The position numbers and the translations under genes were made by a program. A DNA stretch of 33,453 nt from Chromera velia (taxonomy: Eukaryota > Sar > Chromeraceae), in contig JAHBMJ010001209.1 in the NCBI GenBank assembly GCA_018398765.1, positions 1-33,453 on the forward strand, in the 5' to 3' direction. Under the pieces are notes generated by a model, which saw only the letters and a list, made by a program, of their open reading frames with translations, made no database searches and was not told the origin of the DNA. Within the stretch, counting starts at the first letter, position 1, and every line of letters starts with the position of its first letter. Below are positions 1 through 9,844 of the stretch, piece by piece.

Positions 1-160
1 CCCCCCTGCCTCCCGGCCTCCCTCCCTCCCTTCACCCGAAGTCCGCCCTAGCCCCCACCCCTCTCTCCCTGTCTTTGTCTCTCTGTTTTCTCTCTTTGTC
101 TTTGTCTCTCTATCTTTAAATTCTCTCTCTTTCTCATTCTGTTTCTCTTTTTCAGGCCTG
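1..160. repeat. CT-rich low-complexity tract
   Basis: The first 160 bases are almost purely pyrimidine on the plus strand, with runs of C and CTCT/TTTGTCT units. No coding frame is supported. From about 160 to 540 the sequence is unique; short frames there have no recognisable motif and I see no gene. Confidence 0.7.
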
Positions 161-535
161 TAGGAGAATTTCTTTAACTTGCTCCTTTTTGAGCGATGTA
201 AAAATTTGAGCCAGGTTTTTGACTCCCAAGTTTGTCTTGCTGACTAGGTTGATGATCGCCGTCTTTCTGCATAAACTTTTGGTAGCAAGTAGATGAAGAC
301 TTCAATTGCTCAAAGACTAGCTCAGAGACCAAGTAATCAAACTTGGGTCTGAACCAGTCCAAGGCCTTGAACACCTGGATTGCGGATCTGCGCAGCCGCT
401 TTCGGTCCTTAGGTTAAGAGTCCTTTGTTAGTGTAACTGTTGAGCTCTTGTCATATTTTATGAGGGCTAGAGAGGTAAGAAAGTGAATATGCAAAACTTA
501 TATGTCGGCCATGGTAGAACACTATCATACAGTTA

Positions 536-747
536 CTAAATATCGCAATGGACCCGATATCCGATATTTTAAAACATCGTTTACATTAAATATTGCAATA
601 TTACCGATATGCGATATAGATGGAATTTAATATCGTAATATTGGCGATATATGGCGATATTTAGCAATATCGCATATCGGTATAAATATCGGGGCGATAT
701 TTGTACGATATTAGCGATATCAGGGTATCGCGATATCACTCTGACCC
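536..747. repeat. CGATAT-rich patch of short palindromic units
   Basis: About 200 bp are packed with variants of CGATAT, ATATCG, GCGATAT and AATATTGC in both orientations, so the region can fold on itself repeatedly. It ends in CTCTG (744-748 region), the complement of the CAGAG end seen in hAT-like elements. It resembles the GTACCGAA-rich ends of the hAT-like element at 12530-13665, but I found no matching left end or 8-bp duplication. It may be a decayed non-autonomous transposon or a simple palindromic minisatellite. Confidence 0.5.
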
Positions 748-752
748 ATAGA

Positions 753-959
753 TGCAATCTAGATCTGAAACGGTTAAAAAGATTAATCTATCGATTTTTG
801 TGCTGCAATTTTATGGATGCGTGAACTTCTGGGGCCTCAGAATGTCTTAATCTGAAGTTGATCACCATAGCCTCCGACCCGCGATGTCTTTAGTCCCGCG
901 CGCCGTCTTCTATGCTTTGTAGGTCAGCGCCGCCCTGCGCGCCGCCCTTTCTATCCTCA
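753..959 (-). repeat. 3' LTR-like direct repeat
   Basis: This ~205-bp copy matches 8185-8387 in the same orientation. Shared blocks include AATCTAGATCTGAAACGG, ATCTATCGATTTT and CCCTTTCTATCCTCA. Read on the minus strand it begins TGAGG and ends TTGCA, the usual TG...CA form. Confidence 0.6.
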
Positions 960-1499
960 GTCCCCTTCCACTACGGTTTTACGTGCTCGAAGGCCGCCAA
1001 AGCTCCGACTGGAGGCCCGCACCATGACGTTGCCACCATGCATCACAAATGTTCGAACCTGCTCTTTCAGATACCGTGGCCGAGAGGCCGCGGCTGTCTC
1101 TTCCATGCAGAGGCCACGGTATGTCCGGTGGGCACCCGTCTACATGTATGCATGCATTCAGGCTTTCACCTTCTGCCTGAAACGAAGGTAACTGGTCTCT
1201 TCTCTCTGTCTGACGACGTGCTTCATAGACAGTTCTTGCTTTGACAAGTAGTTGGTACAATTGAGGATGAAGAGGTGAGTAGATGGAATGGGAGGAAAGT
1301 GGATAGATTGGCAGACGTGACAAAACGTGGTGCAAATGTGTGTAACTCGAGAGCGTCTCTGTAATGAGAGCTCCAGACAAGACAAAGCAGAGAACCGTCA
1401 GAAAGATACCTCAATTTCTCTCCAAAGAGATAGGAGCTTTCAGCTTCATCAAACTATAAAACAAAAGAACGAATGCATGGCTGGTGACAAGACTGTGTA

Positions 1500-4349
1500 T
1501 CAGGCAAAAAACATAACTGATCGGCAGCTTTGAGCTAGGGCTTCGAGGTCAGAAACAGTCGGTCTCTCTGTCCTTCTCTTACGGCGGTCCGAAGTCAAAA
1601 CTGAAGAAGAAGAGGAAGGGAGAGAAAAAGGCTGGGCTTCAGAAAAAAGAAAAATTAGATCAGACTGTGAGTCAAAGAAATCTGCCCTCGAGCGGCAGTC
1701 AGAAGAAGAATCTAGAGTAGAGACTGGTGGATTCCCTTCAAATGGCCCATATTCCTTTCTGTTTGCATTCAGAACATAAGCTTCTTGTGCTGCCAGTGAG
1801 TCAGCATCAGAAGAGGAGGGAGCAGCACCAGAAGAGAAAGATACATGGAATGGATCATTCATCTCCCCTCTGGCTAAAGCACGCTCCCCAAAAAGAGACT
1901 CCGAACTTTTGGTCATCACTGCTTCCCTTTGTTCTTCTCTCTCTGCTTGTGCAGCATCTTGTACCTGGATGGCAGCAATACGTGCAGAGCGACGAACATC
2001 CACTCTCTCTGCCGGACCATTCTGTCCGTCTTCCACATGCACAGAAGAATCGGTCGGTTGACCACAGTCAGGCAGGTCCTTTTCTGGGGAGGGCAAAGGG
2101 CTGTCGGCAGCTTTCACAAAACAAGCCGCATGAGCAAGAAACTGACGAGAAGACAGACGCTCTCCCGAGGGAGAAATAGGAATGAGGTAGACAAGGAAAT
2201 TCGATCGAGGCACGACCTCAGTCACTTCATGCAACTTCTATTTGACTTGCAGGGAACGAAACTTCTGGCGAGGGTGCTTCTAATACACCCGATCCCCAAC
2301 CTTCAAATCGAGAAGAGACGTTGTAGCCCGAGGACCCTTACTTTGAAGGTCATGAATGAGGCACTCTAAAGAGGCAGGGAGCAAGCGACGGTACATCAGT
2401 CTGTAGTAGGCACTTCTTTTGTCATTATTGATGGTAGGTAGTTGGTTCAGTTGAGAGACGGATCGTGCAAGGACTTGAGCAAATTTCTTCTGAGGGAGAT
2501 CAGAGTCCAGAAGGTTTGCTTCCACCAATCGTTTGAAATCATCGTATCTGTGCTCCAGCAGACAATTGGAGCGAGGCATGCCAGGCACCGACCAGAGCTG
2601 TTGAATGTACCCCAGACCTTTCAGATTGGCAGAGAAGACCTTCTGAAATTCAGGCCCTCCATCATGTTTCACAAAACCATGGAAACTGACAAGCGTTCCA
2701 AATACTCGCAACCAACTCTTCTCAAACGCTTCCCACGCATCTGTTAACTTTGTGCTCTTCAGTTTAACTGCCATGAAGAAATGAGTGTATTCACACATCA
2801 TTGTCAACACTGGTCTGCCTACCAAAAACATGGTGTCTACTGCCATATGCTGCAGAGGTGCTCTCGTATGAATGTGTTTCCCTTTCTTTCCTCTCAAACG
2901 ACGGGGCAGACCATAAATTTGGAGACAGATCGAGCACTCGGATCGAAGCTTCTGGCAAAGCTGACGCAGACGAGGAGAGCGGAGGTAAGGACTCCGAGAC
3001 ATAAGACAGTGCAGAGCAGCCCCCCCAATATGCCCCACTTCTGCATGAAGGACCTAAAGGAAGTCCCATGCATACTCATCTGATACTTCGAATGGATCTC
3101 TCTTCTTTCCCTCCTCACCATCAGACGGAGGAAGAAAAAAAAATTCTTCTTCATCTCCTTCACTCCCTGGTAGCACACTGACTTCTTCATGAGGCATCTC
3201 ACACAGATCCTCAACCTCTCTGGATGAAAGATCGCATGAAGCAGGAGACACATTGGTGCAAGTCAAAGAAGAAAAAGGAGGGGAGGCAGAGGGCTGAGAT
3301 TGTTTTTGCGATCCCAAGGGATCAGGTGGGGGCAAGTCTGCAGGTGCGACACATTGTTTCTCTTGCACCTGCTTCTTGATATCAATGACTTGCTGTGCCT
3401 CTGCAGACAAAGGATGGCTTAGAGCCCGGGCAGACAAGGACTCTAGAAAGTCAGACGTGAGATGAAGAGATGAAATCATGGTCAGCAGGACTGCTGAATG
3501 AGGAAAGAAAGAAGATTCAACATTTTCCTCCTCAAGATGAAGCCTTGCTGTCATCATGACAGAGTCATTCAGGCTGAGAGGTTCACAATTCAGTTCTCCA
3601 GGAGAGGAGAAGGCATATGTCTGACACTGAGACACCTCTGACATGCATGCATCTCTCTTAAAACAGTAGGTCTTTTTGTTTGGAAGAGAACAGCCAGACT
3701 GACACTCACATCCTTCCGACTGAGACTGGCTGTCTGGGGGCCGAGGCCCGGCACACCGAGAGAACGCAGAACGCAACAAATTGAAGCAGACTCGGTTGGT
3801 TGTCGCTGCCAACAGACGATAAGCATAAATCTTCCGCGCTTGCTGCATCCTAAAGTGATGTGACTGACCTGCGTTTACAGTGGAAACGGAAAGAGAAAGA
3901 AGAAGAAAAGAGAAATGAAGAAAAAAGGTTGATTCAATCGTTCGCCGCCCCACAGGTAATACGTGTAAGCGAGTACAATTCTTTGTCTCTGGCTGACTGA
4001 CATGGGGTGCTTCTATCGGAAGTGAATCAAATATAAAAGAGAAAAATTTATCGTCGTCTATGCAGGATTCCTTTTCCTCTGCCTGATGGAGGCTGGATAC
4101 TCCAAGAGACTTGACAGAAGACGAACCAGGTGAGTTTCTGTCGGACAAACTGACACTCCGGGACCCTTCAAAATTTCTGTTTTCTTTCTTCACCCACTTC
4201 AGAACAGTGTCTTTGCGTATGTGAATGGAGGACACACAGTCACTCTCACATTCTGATTGCGAAAAAACTGCATACAAACTTCCGAAGGCCTTTTTCGGAT
4301 GCTTTTTCACCCACTGCAATTTGTACCTCTTCCCTGCTTCATCATGCAT
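1500..4349 (-). CDS. Retroelement integrase polyprotein frame with three in-frame TAG codons, ending in TGA
   Basis: The frame starts at ATG 4349 just after a TGA and runs 949 codons to TGA at 1500-1502. Its only other stop-type codons are TAG at 3054-3056, 2280-2282 and 2238-2240. Residues 1-431 are low-complexity, Ser/Glu-rich and of unknown function. An HHCC-type zinc-binding region follows (GHIGG at about 439, His 447, Cys 472 and 475). The catalytic core has Asp 505 (VDTMF), Asp 563 (HDGGPEF) and Glu 599, with 35 residues between the last two, the classic D,D35E integrase spacing. A GDRVY segment and basic tail resemble an integrase C-terminal domain. The first TAG lies six codons before the HHCC motif and the others fall inside the C-terminal domain, so the reading frame is kept through all three. 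Either UAG is sense here or the copy has decayed only at these codons. Confidence 0.75.
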
Positions 4350-5316
4350 AAACGGTCATGCGTACGTTGCTTTTGACTCATGATTATAGTGCGCATGCAT
4401 GCAACGATTTGAGTCTGAAGATCGATCAGACTGACTGAGCAGAGTGTGATTGAAAAAGAGGGGTCCTGACTTTCACTCTGAGGCCCAAGGAATGAGACAC
4501 TGCCTCTATGGGCAGCTCAGAAAGAGATACACGTTTGTTCATGCGTGACAGATTGATTGAATTTCCATTCCAGCGGTTTAGAGCAGTCTCCTTGTCTCAA
4601 CCCGCATTATTAATCGATTGAAGAATTTTGATGATGCTGGACGTCCTTCCCGGTAAGTCAGACTTTCTAGATGTTTGATCGAGTTTATCTTCTTCATCTC
4701 AATGTTCTAGACAGCTCTAGAGTAAGCACACTCATAGATGTTAGATGACAAACAACTGTTGTTCAAGTGTTGCATAAGTGTTGTTTTGGTGTTGCATAAG
4801 TGTTGCTTAGGTGCATGTTGCGCAAAAAAAAAAAAATAATAATTTAAGCCAATTCTGGTTCACTTTTTCTTTTGTGTCACATTGTGTGTGTGATACGCCT
4901 AGAGAATAAACAATGTTATAACTTATAAGCAACATTCATTTTCCAAATTTTGTTTAATTATTTCATTGAAATTATAAAATGAAAGGAATCGTCGCAATAT
5001 GTTCCTAAGCGCGCGGTAGTTGTATATGCAAAACATCGTCGTCCATGCAGGATTCCTTTTCCTCTGCCTGATGGAGGCTGGATGCTCCAAGAGACTTGAC
5101 AAAAGACGAACCAGGTGAGTTTCTGTCGGATGAACTGACACTCCGGGACCCTTCAAAATTTCTTTTTTCTTTCTTCACCCACTTCAGAACAGTGTCTTTG
5201 CATACGTGAACGGAAGACACACAGTCGCTCTCATATACAAACTTCCGAAGGCCTTTTTCGGATGCTTTTTCACCCACTGCAATTTGTACCCCTTTCCTGC
5301 TTCATCATACATTCTC
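4051..5316 (-). repeat. Partial duplication of the integrase-frame 5' end
   Basis: Bases about 5036-5316 repeat about 4051-4347 in direct orientation with few differences. The duplicated part encodes the first ~95 residues of the integrase frame, including KWVKKE and RNSPGSS. The second copy has a small deletion and abuts the 57-bp minisatellite. About 4350-5035 between the copies is AT-rich with no supported gene. Confidence 0.8.
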
Positions 5317-5935
5317 CCATTCCCTGCCTTACGAGGCGACTGACTTCTGTTTTATGGCTGTCCATTCATTCCCCCCTTCTCTGTTTTACCATACATTCCC
5401 CCCTTCCCTGCTTCACGAGATAACTTGCTCATGTTTCGTGACTGTCCATTCATTCCCCCCTTCCCTGCTTTACGAGATGACTTACTCATGTCTCGTGACT
5501 GTCCATTCATTCCCCTTTTCCCTGCTTCACAAGACGACTTGCTTATGTCTCGTGACTGTCTATTCATTCCCCCCTTCCCTGCTTCACGAGATAACTTGCT
5601 CATGTCTCGTGACTGTCCATTCATTCCTCCCTTCCCTGCTTCACGAGACGACTTGCTCATGTCTCGTGACTGTCCATTCATTCCCCCCTTTCCTGCTTCA
5701 TAAGACGACTTGCTTATGTCTCATGACTGTCCATTCATTCTCCCCCTCCCTGCTTCACGAGATGACTTACTCATGTCTCGTGACTGTCCATTCATTCCCC
5801 CGTTCCCTGCTTCATGAGACGACTTGCTCATGTCTCATGACTGTCTATTCATTCCCTCCTTCTCTGCTTTATGAGACGACTTGCTCACATCTTATGTCTG
5901 TCCATATATTCCTCCTTTCTCTGTTACTGCAGGTT
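5316..5935. repeat. 57-bp minisatellite, about ten copies
   Basis: A unit of about 57 bp is tandemly repeated about ten times, with CCCTGCTTCACGAGA, TTGCTCATGTCTCGTGAC and TGTCCATTCATTCCCCC as recurrent blocks. On the minus strand most units keep one frame (a 19-residue unit including MNGQSRDMSK and REAGKGG), because 57 is a multiple of three. The array begins where the duplicated integrase 5' segment ends, suggesting that it grew from element sequence. It occupies the interval where reverse transcriptase would be expected. Confidence 0.85.
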
Positions 5936-6136
5936 GAAAGACAAACTCGCTGGTCTTGCCACTTTCTAAAGAAACGTCTTGCTCTTACCCCATCCCTGCG
6001 TCCACTTTCTCTACTGCCCGGAACTGTCTGATAGGCAAAGAGGAAAAGGGGGGAGAGGAAGAGAAAAGTGCTGATGAGTCCAGGCACGCCTGCCAAATCT
6101 GGCATCGGAACTCACCCCTCCCCGAGAGAACTGAGC

Positions 6137-6652
6137 TCAAACCATCACAGACCCCCCCTGCTTCCCCTTCTGTGTCCCCCCGGGAGAGGAACGACCCGAA
6201 AGGGTGGGGCCCCAAAAAAGGTGCATGGGTGCATTAGATGGAGAGTCATCAGTGGGGAGCATAGTCATAAAGATGTGAGTGAAAGGGCAGTAAGGGATGA
6301 CCCTCTAGGTGGACTTCATTTCCCTCATATCCTCTCTGTTGGTAAAAGAGAGGTGGATTGGAATGGCTTGGTGATACTGAGCGGATTCAGGTCCGATGGA
6401 CTCGAAATCGACTGACAGGGCGGCCCTGTAGGATGTCTCAACCCCCCACTCCATCTCTGCGGTGTTCCCCATCATCAAAGGCCGAAGAGAGACATCGCTG
6501 CCAGAGTACCCAAACACAACTGGCGCATCTAAGATGATAGGTTCCTCCTCCTCGGTGCTTTGCAACTGCAGCCGCATCCATCCAAAAGCCACTGCTTTGA
6601 ACCTCCCCCCTCCTGCTTTGATACCGATATCAATTCGCCGCCACCAAAAAAT
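6137..6652 (-). CDS. Short frame in the retroelement, unknown function
   Basis: This frame lies directly after the TGA at 6653-6655, in the same phase as the Gag-like frame, and runs about 172 codons to TGA at 6137-6139 with one internal TAG at 6305-6307. It contains DAPVVFGYSGSDVSLRP and a generally hydrophilic composition. The position between Gag-like and Pol-like parts would suit a protease, but I cannot see a convincing Asp-Thr/Ser-Gly motif. It may be coding only as a readthrough extension of the upstream frame, or it may be a chance open frame. Confidence 0.35.
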
Positions 6653-8032
6653 TCAGTGAGAAATGGCTTGAGGGATGGAAGACCGATCGATCCACCCCTT
6701 CCCTCGGCCAAACAGAATATTGCAGTAGAATGGGTAGGTGCACCCACAGTCCTTCAGCAGGAGAATCTCTCGTAAGGAGAGATTTAATGAGGCAAGAGTT
6801 TGAATCATGTTGAGCAGACGGGGAGAAGAAATGTCAGAGACAGACCCAAGGGCCCCTGGTTTTCCCTTTCCCCGCTGTCCGTTCCCCCCCTAATGAAACT
6901 ACTTTGCACTCTTGTTCATCTGGGGAGAGTCGGTTAAATCCGCATACAATGTGGGAGGCTGTCTGCCCCTCTTGCTTAAGGCTGCACCCCCCTGAAACTC
7001 CAGTTCCGCATTTCCCCCCCCGTAAAAAGAGGAGGATGGTCCTGCCCCCGACCCCTTTGACTGCCCCTGTGCAGACAGATAGTCTAAGAATGAAGGGACA
7101 ACATACACGCCTTGTTGATGCTGGGAGTGAGAAAAAACAGGGGGAAGGCTAGGCGGGGGAGGAGGGACAAAAAGAGCTGCTCTCTAAGAAGAAACGGAGG
7201 CGGTCGGAGGAGGGCCAGGAGGAGGTGGAGGGACGACAGAGGGAAACTGAGCTGCAAAAGCCTCATGGTTGCTACAAAGGAATTGGGACTGGGTCTGACC
7301 GACTGTATACATAATCATGTGTCCAGATTCAGGGAGACTCTCCCTGGGAGAGGGTCTGCCTTGATCTGCTCTCTGGAGGGATGATTCGACCTGAAGGTCA
7401 GTTTCCCCCATGTAAAACGTCTGGCTGCATTTGGGCATACTTCCACTCCATAGTTGAGGGTACAGTTGGCACACTGAGGGCTGTTGATGTTCCTTCTAAA
7501 GTTTGGACAGCGGCAGCGACGAATGCAACAATGCCCACATGCAGTCATGCCCCTCCCCGTCCTCCCCAAATCCCTGACAGTATTTGCACCAGGGAGACTC
7601 AAGGGTAGCTCGAGAGAAGGGAGGATGTCCCTGTTTATGATGCCATTCCAAAGCCACCACTCGCGCAGGCTTAGCTTCTATCGATTCTTCGGAACTGAAG
7701 ACAGTCGCATACGTTGCATACGTGAATTTTTTTTTCCCCGTTCTTCTTGCTGTAGCCCTCACATTCTGTATGAATTTCTCAATGTTCGGATCTACCATTT
7801 TTGCAGAAGATACGTACAGCCCCTTCAGGTGTCTCTTAGAGGGGAAACGCGCCCCATTTGGGCGGACGAATGCATTGGCATCCAGAATTTCGTCGATAAT
7901 CGAGGGAACGGGAGGAATCTCCCCGGGCTCAGCATTTTCTTCCTGAGGGAAGGTCAGTAAGGCAATCTTCTCTCTTTCTTCTCGAGTGTACCTCCCCCAG
8001 TACTCTAAGTAGTACGTTGTTTAACACGGGAT
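6653..8032 (-). CDS. Gag-like frame of the retroelement, with in-frame TAG/TAA codons, ending in TGA
   Basis: Between TGA at 8033-8035 and TGA at 6653-6655 one minus-strand phase stays open for about 459 codons apart from TAA at 8021-8023 and TAG at 7496-7498, 7184-7186, 6899-6901 and 6890-6892. The first ATG in phase is at 7798. Near the N-terminal side is a charged segment (LEYWGRYTREERE). Then comes a Cys/His cluster (WCKYC...GHDC) typical of nucleic-acid binding by Gag proteins, then a Pro-rich stretch and a Gly/Ser-rich tail. A second phase (7602-7315) overlaps here and carries a richer cysteine pattern, so a frameshift inside the cluster is possible. Known domains cannot be assigned beyond the Gag-like composition and position. 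Confidence 0.5.
7315..7602 (-). CDS. Overlapping cysteine-rich frame inside the Gag-like region
   Basis: In the phase offset from the Gag-like frame, about 95 codons stay open to TGA at 7315-7317. They encode a dense cysteine pattern (CGHCCIRRCRCPNF, then CANC and CPNA). Joined after WCKYC...GHDC of the other phase, this would give an extended zinc-binding domain, while the other phase has fewer cysteines here. This suggests a ribosomal frameshift or a one-base indel near 7545. The boundary was not resolved, and this entry should be read as an alternative continuation of the Gag-like protein. Confidence 0.35.
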   Translation of the reverse strand: MSLPGANTVRDLGRTGRGMTACGHCCIRRCRCPNFRRNINSPQCANCTLNYGVEVCPNAARRFTWGKLTFRSNHPSREQIKADPLPGRVSLNLDT

Positions 8033-8184
8033 TCACTCTCGCTGGCATCACCACACTGAGAATATAAGAATAAGTACTACGCGATCTGACTCTAAAGATA
8101 GCAAGAAGGATGCACGATCAGAAGGTTTTTTACGTGAGATGAAGAAAGAAGAACTGTCAATCTAGGGTACTGCTTCAAGTCAAT

Positions 8185-8387
8185 CAATCTAGATCTGAAA
8201 CGGCTGAAAAGATCAATCTATCGATTTTCGTGCTGCAATTTCATGGATGCATGAACTTTCAGGGCCTTGGAATGTCTTAATCTAAAGTTGATCGCCGTAG
8301 CCTCCAACCTGACGTCTTTAGTCCCGCGTGCCGCCTTCTATACTTCGTGGATCGGCGTCGCCCTGCGCGCAGCCCTTTCTATCCTCA
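8185..8387 (-). repeat. 5' LTR-like direct repeat
   Basis: This is the second copy of the repeat at 753-959, with scattered substitutions and small indels. On the minus strand it begins TGAGG, but its far end lacks the clean CA. No clear tRNA primer-binding site follows it. Between 8388 and 8815 I see no further gene. Confidence 0.6.
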
Positions 8388-8815
8388 TGATGTGTAGAAA
8401 AAGAACAACGATGTCTAGGAAAAAACAACGATGTCTAGGAAAAGAACCAAACGATCAGTCCTTTTGTGCATCCTATGAATGGCTCTAGAAATCCTCCCTA
8501 GTTCTTTCTTAGCAATCCTACAGGGTAGCAAAAGCATCGTTCAACCCGAGGCTATAGTTAATCATATCTATTTGTGTTGTTATTACACTGACTGACTGAC
8601 TGATTGAGTAGTTCCTACCTGAGTCTGCCTGCCAGTGCCTGTATATCTCTTAGCCCCCCTCTGACAGTGGGAGGCACATCACTATCATCTCGCTATTATC
8701 ATTTTGGGGGGCACCAGGAAGGAAGAAGGAGGAAGGAAGAAAGGATTCCAAAGGAAAGAAGGGCTGGCTTGCTCGCTTCCCACAGTTTGCCGGAGACGGC
8801 CGGAGACGTTCGGAG

Positions 8816-9071
8816 AACCCCCCTGACACTCCAATAAATTTGAAACGCCATGCCGTAAGTATGGCCAGACTTGAAACGCCTGCGCCGCAAGTGCGGCTTG
8901 ACTTAAAGGTAGTACGCCGAAAGCACGGCCAAAATAAAACACACTTAAAATAACTTGAAATTTTTTTGTGAAAGGTGCAGACAGTCTTGAAGGAACCATG
9001 CCGCAGGCTACCGCAGGTACGGCCAGCATTGAAAAATCTATTTCAAGATAAACTAGAGTGTCAGGGGGGTT
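8816..9071. mobile_element. 256-bp MITE-like element with perfect 16-bp inverted ends and internal mini-hairpins
   Basis: AACCCCCCTGACACTC at 8816-8831 is exactly inverted at 9056-9071. Between them lie short hairpins of one pattern, GCCGyAAGTryGGC: 8852-8865, 8884-8897 (a perfect 5-bp stem with AAGT loop), 8916-8929 and 9010-9023. Three follow the motif TTGAAACGCC or a variant. No target duplication was identified. There is no coding capacity, so mobilisation would need a transposase in trans. Confidence 0.65.
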
Positions 9072-9844
9072 GTCCGGAGATGGTAAGAGAAAACATAGTT
9101 ATACACAGTTAAATTCGATCTTTCAGCACAGGACAAACTCTCTTAACGCTCGACTTCAGCCACTTTCTTGTTGTTGTTTTTCTTGTTTGGAGAGGTAGAA
9201 ATGGATGGAAAGATCTTTCATCATTAAATGTTCTACTGGAGAAAATCGCGTCAGAAGTTGAATTAAACCTGGAGGTTTTTGCGGTGGTGGAGCCGCCGTG
9301 AAACTAAAAAGGGGTTAACAATTAATTCGTTTCTATGTACATATGAAGGCCTCGAGGGCGGCGGCGGCAAGGCTTCCGCCCAAAAAGTAGGTTCATTCAC
9401 TTTTGGGGGGGGACACCGTGCAGGGGTGATCGGCACCTGCATCTGGCAGTCAGATATAGCTCGATTGATAGCCATTCATTGAGCCGTCTGAAGCCCGTCT
9501 CAGATTGCCCTTGCAGGAAATCAGCAAAACAGTAGGGATGTGTATGCAGATTGCCTTCGTTGACGCGCCCTGGCAGTACAGTCGCACGTACAAGTCAAAA
9601 GAGAAGCACACACAAGTGAGGGTTGTGCAGAAAAATCTGTGTCGGGAAAGCGCCAGACAGATCACCGAAGACAGCGTTCATTTCGCATTGCCTTTCAGTA
9701 GCTAGGAAATCAGAAAGGCCCGCTACGCACCCCTTGGTTGCTCATCTGCTGCACTCCCTCGTTCGTGGATCCTTCTTCAGTTTATATCAGAAGAAGGGCT
9801 TCTCTCCCATTGAAGCGCAAGAGGAACTCGCTGCGACACTTACA
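9072..9844. other. NAA20 upstream region
   Basis: There is no independent gene. A purine-rich segment with GGCGGCGGCGG (9357-9368) precedes the gene. The open frame in phase with NAA20 from 9623 is unconserved and likely 5' UTR. No TATA-like element could be placed with confidence. Confidence 0.4.

Larger units (their letters stand above)
753..8387 (-). mobile_element. LTR-type retroelement, minus strand, with degenerate LTR-like ends and no recognisable reverse transcriptase
   Basis: Two copies of a ~205-bp sequence lie in direct orientation at 753-959 and 8185-8387, about 80% alike by eye. On the minus strand the downstream copy starts TG and ends CA, and a purine-rich stretch (complement of 961-970) lies immediately 5' of it, as a polypurine tract would. 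Between the repeats, reading on the minus strand, lie a Gag-like frame (8032-6653), a short frame (6652-6137), a 57-bp minisatellite, and a D,D35E integrase frame (4349-1500). This is the gene order of Ty3/gypsy-like elements, but no reverse transcriptase or RNase H motif is visible. No flanking target duplication was found and the two LTR-like copies have diverged, so the insertion is old or rearranged. Confidence 0.6.

Noticed and set aside
5352-5935. Repetitive secreted or structural protein from the 57-bp array
   Set aside because: The frame is kept only because 57 is divisible by three; some units carry TGA, and there is no start or signal peptide.
753-8387. Target-site duplication around the retroelement
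   Set aside because: The bases outside the two LTR-like repeats do not match over 4-6 bp.
9623-9844. N-terminal extension of NAA20
   Set aside because: The extra 74 residues have no family counterpart, whereas ATG 9845 matches the conserved Naa20 start.
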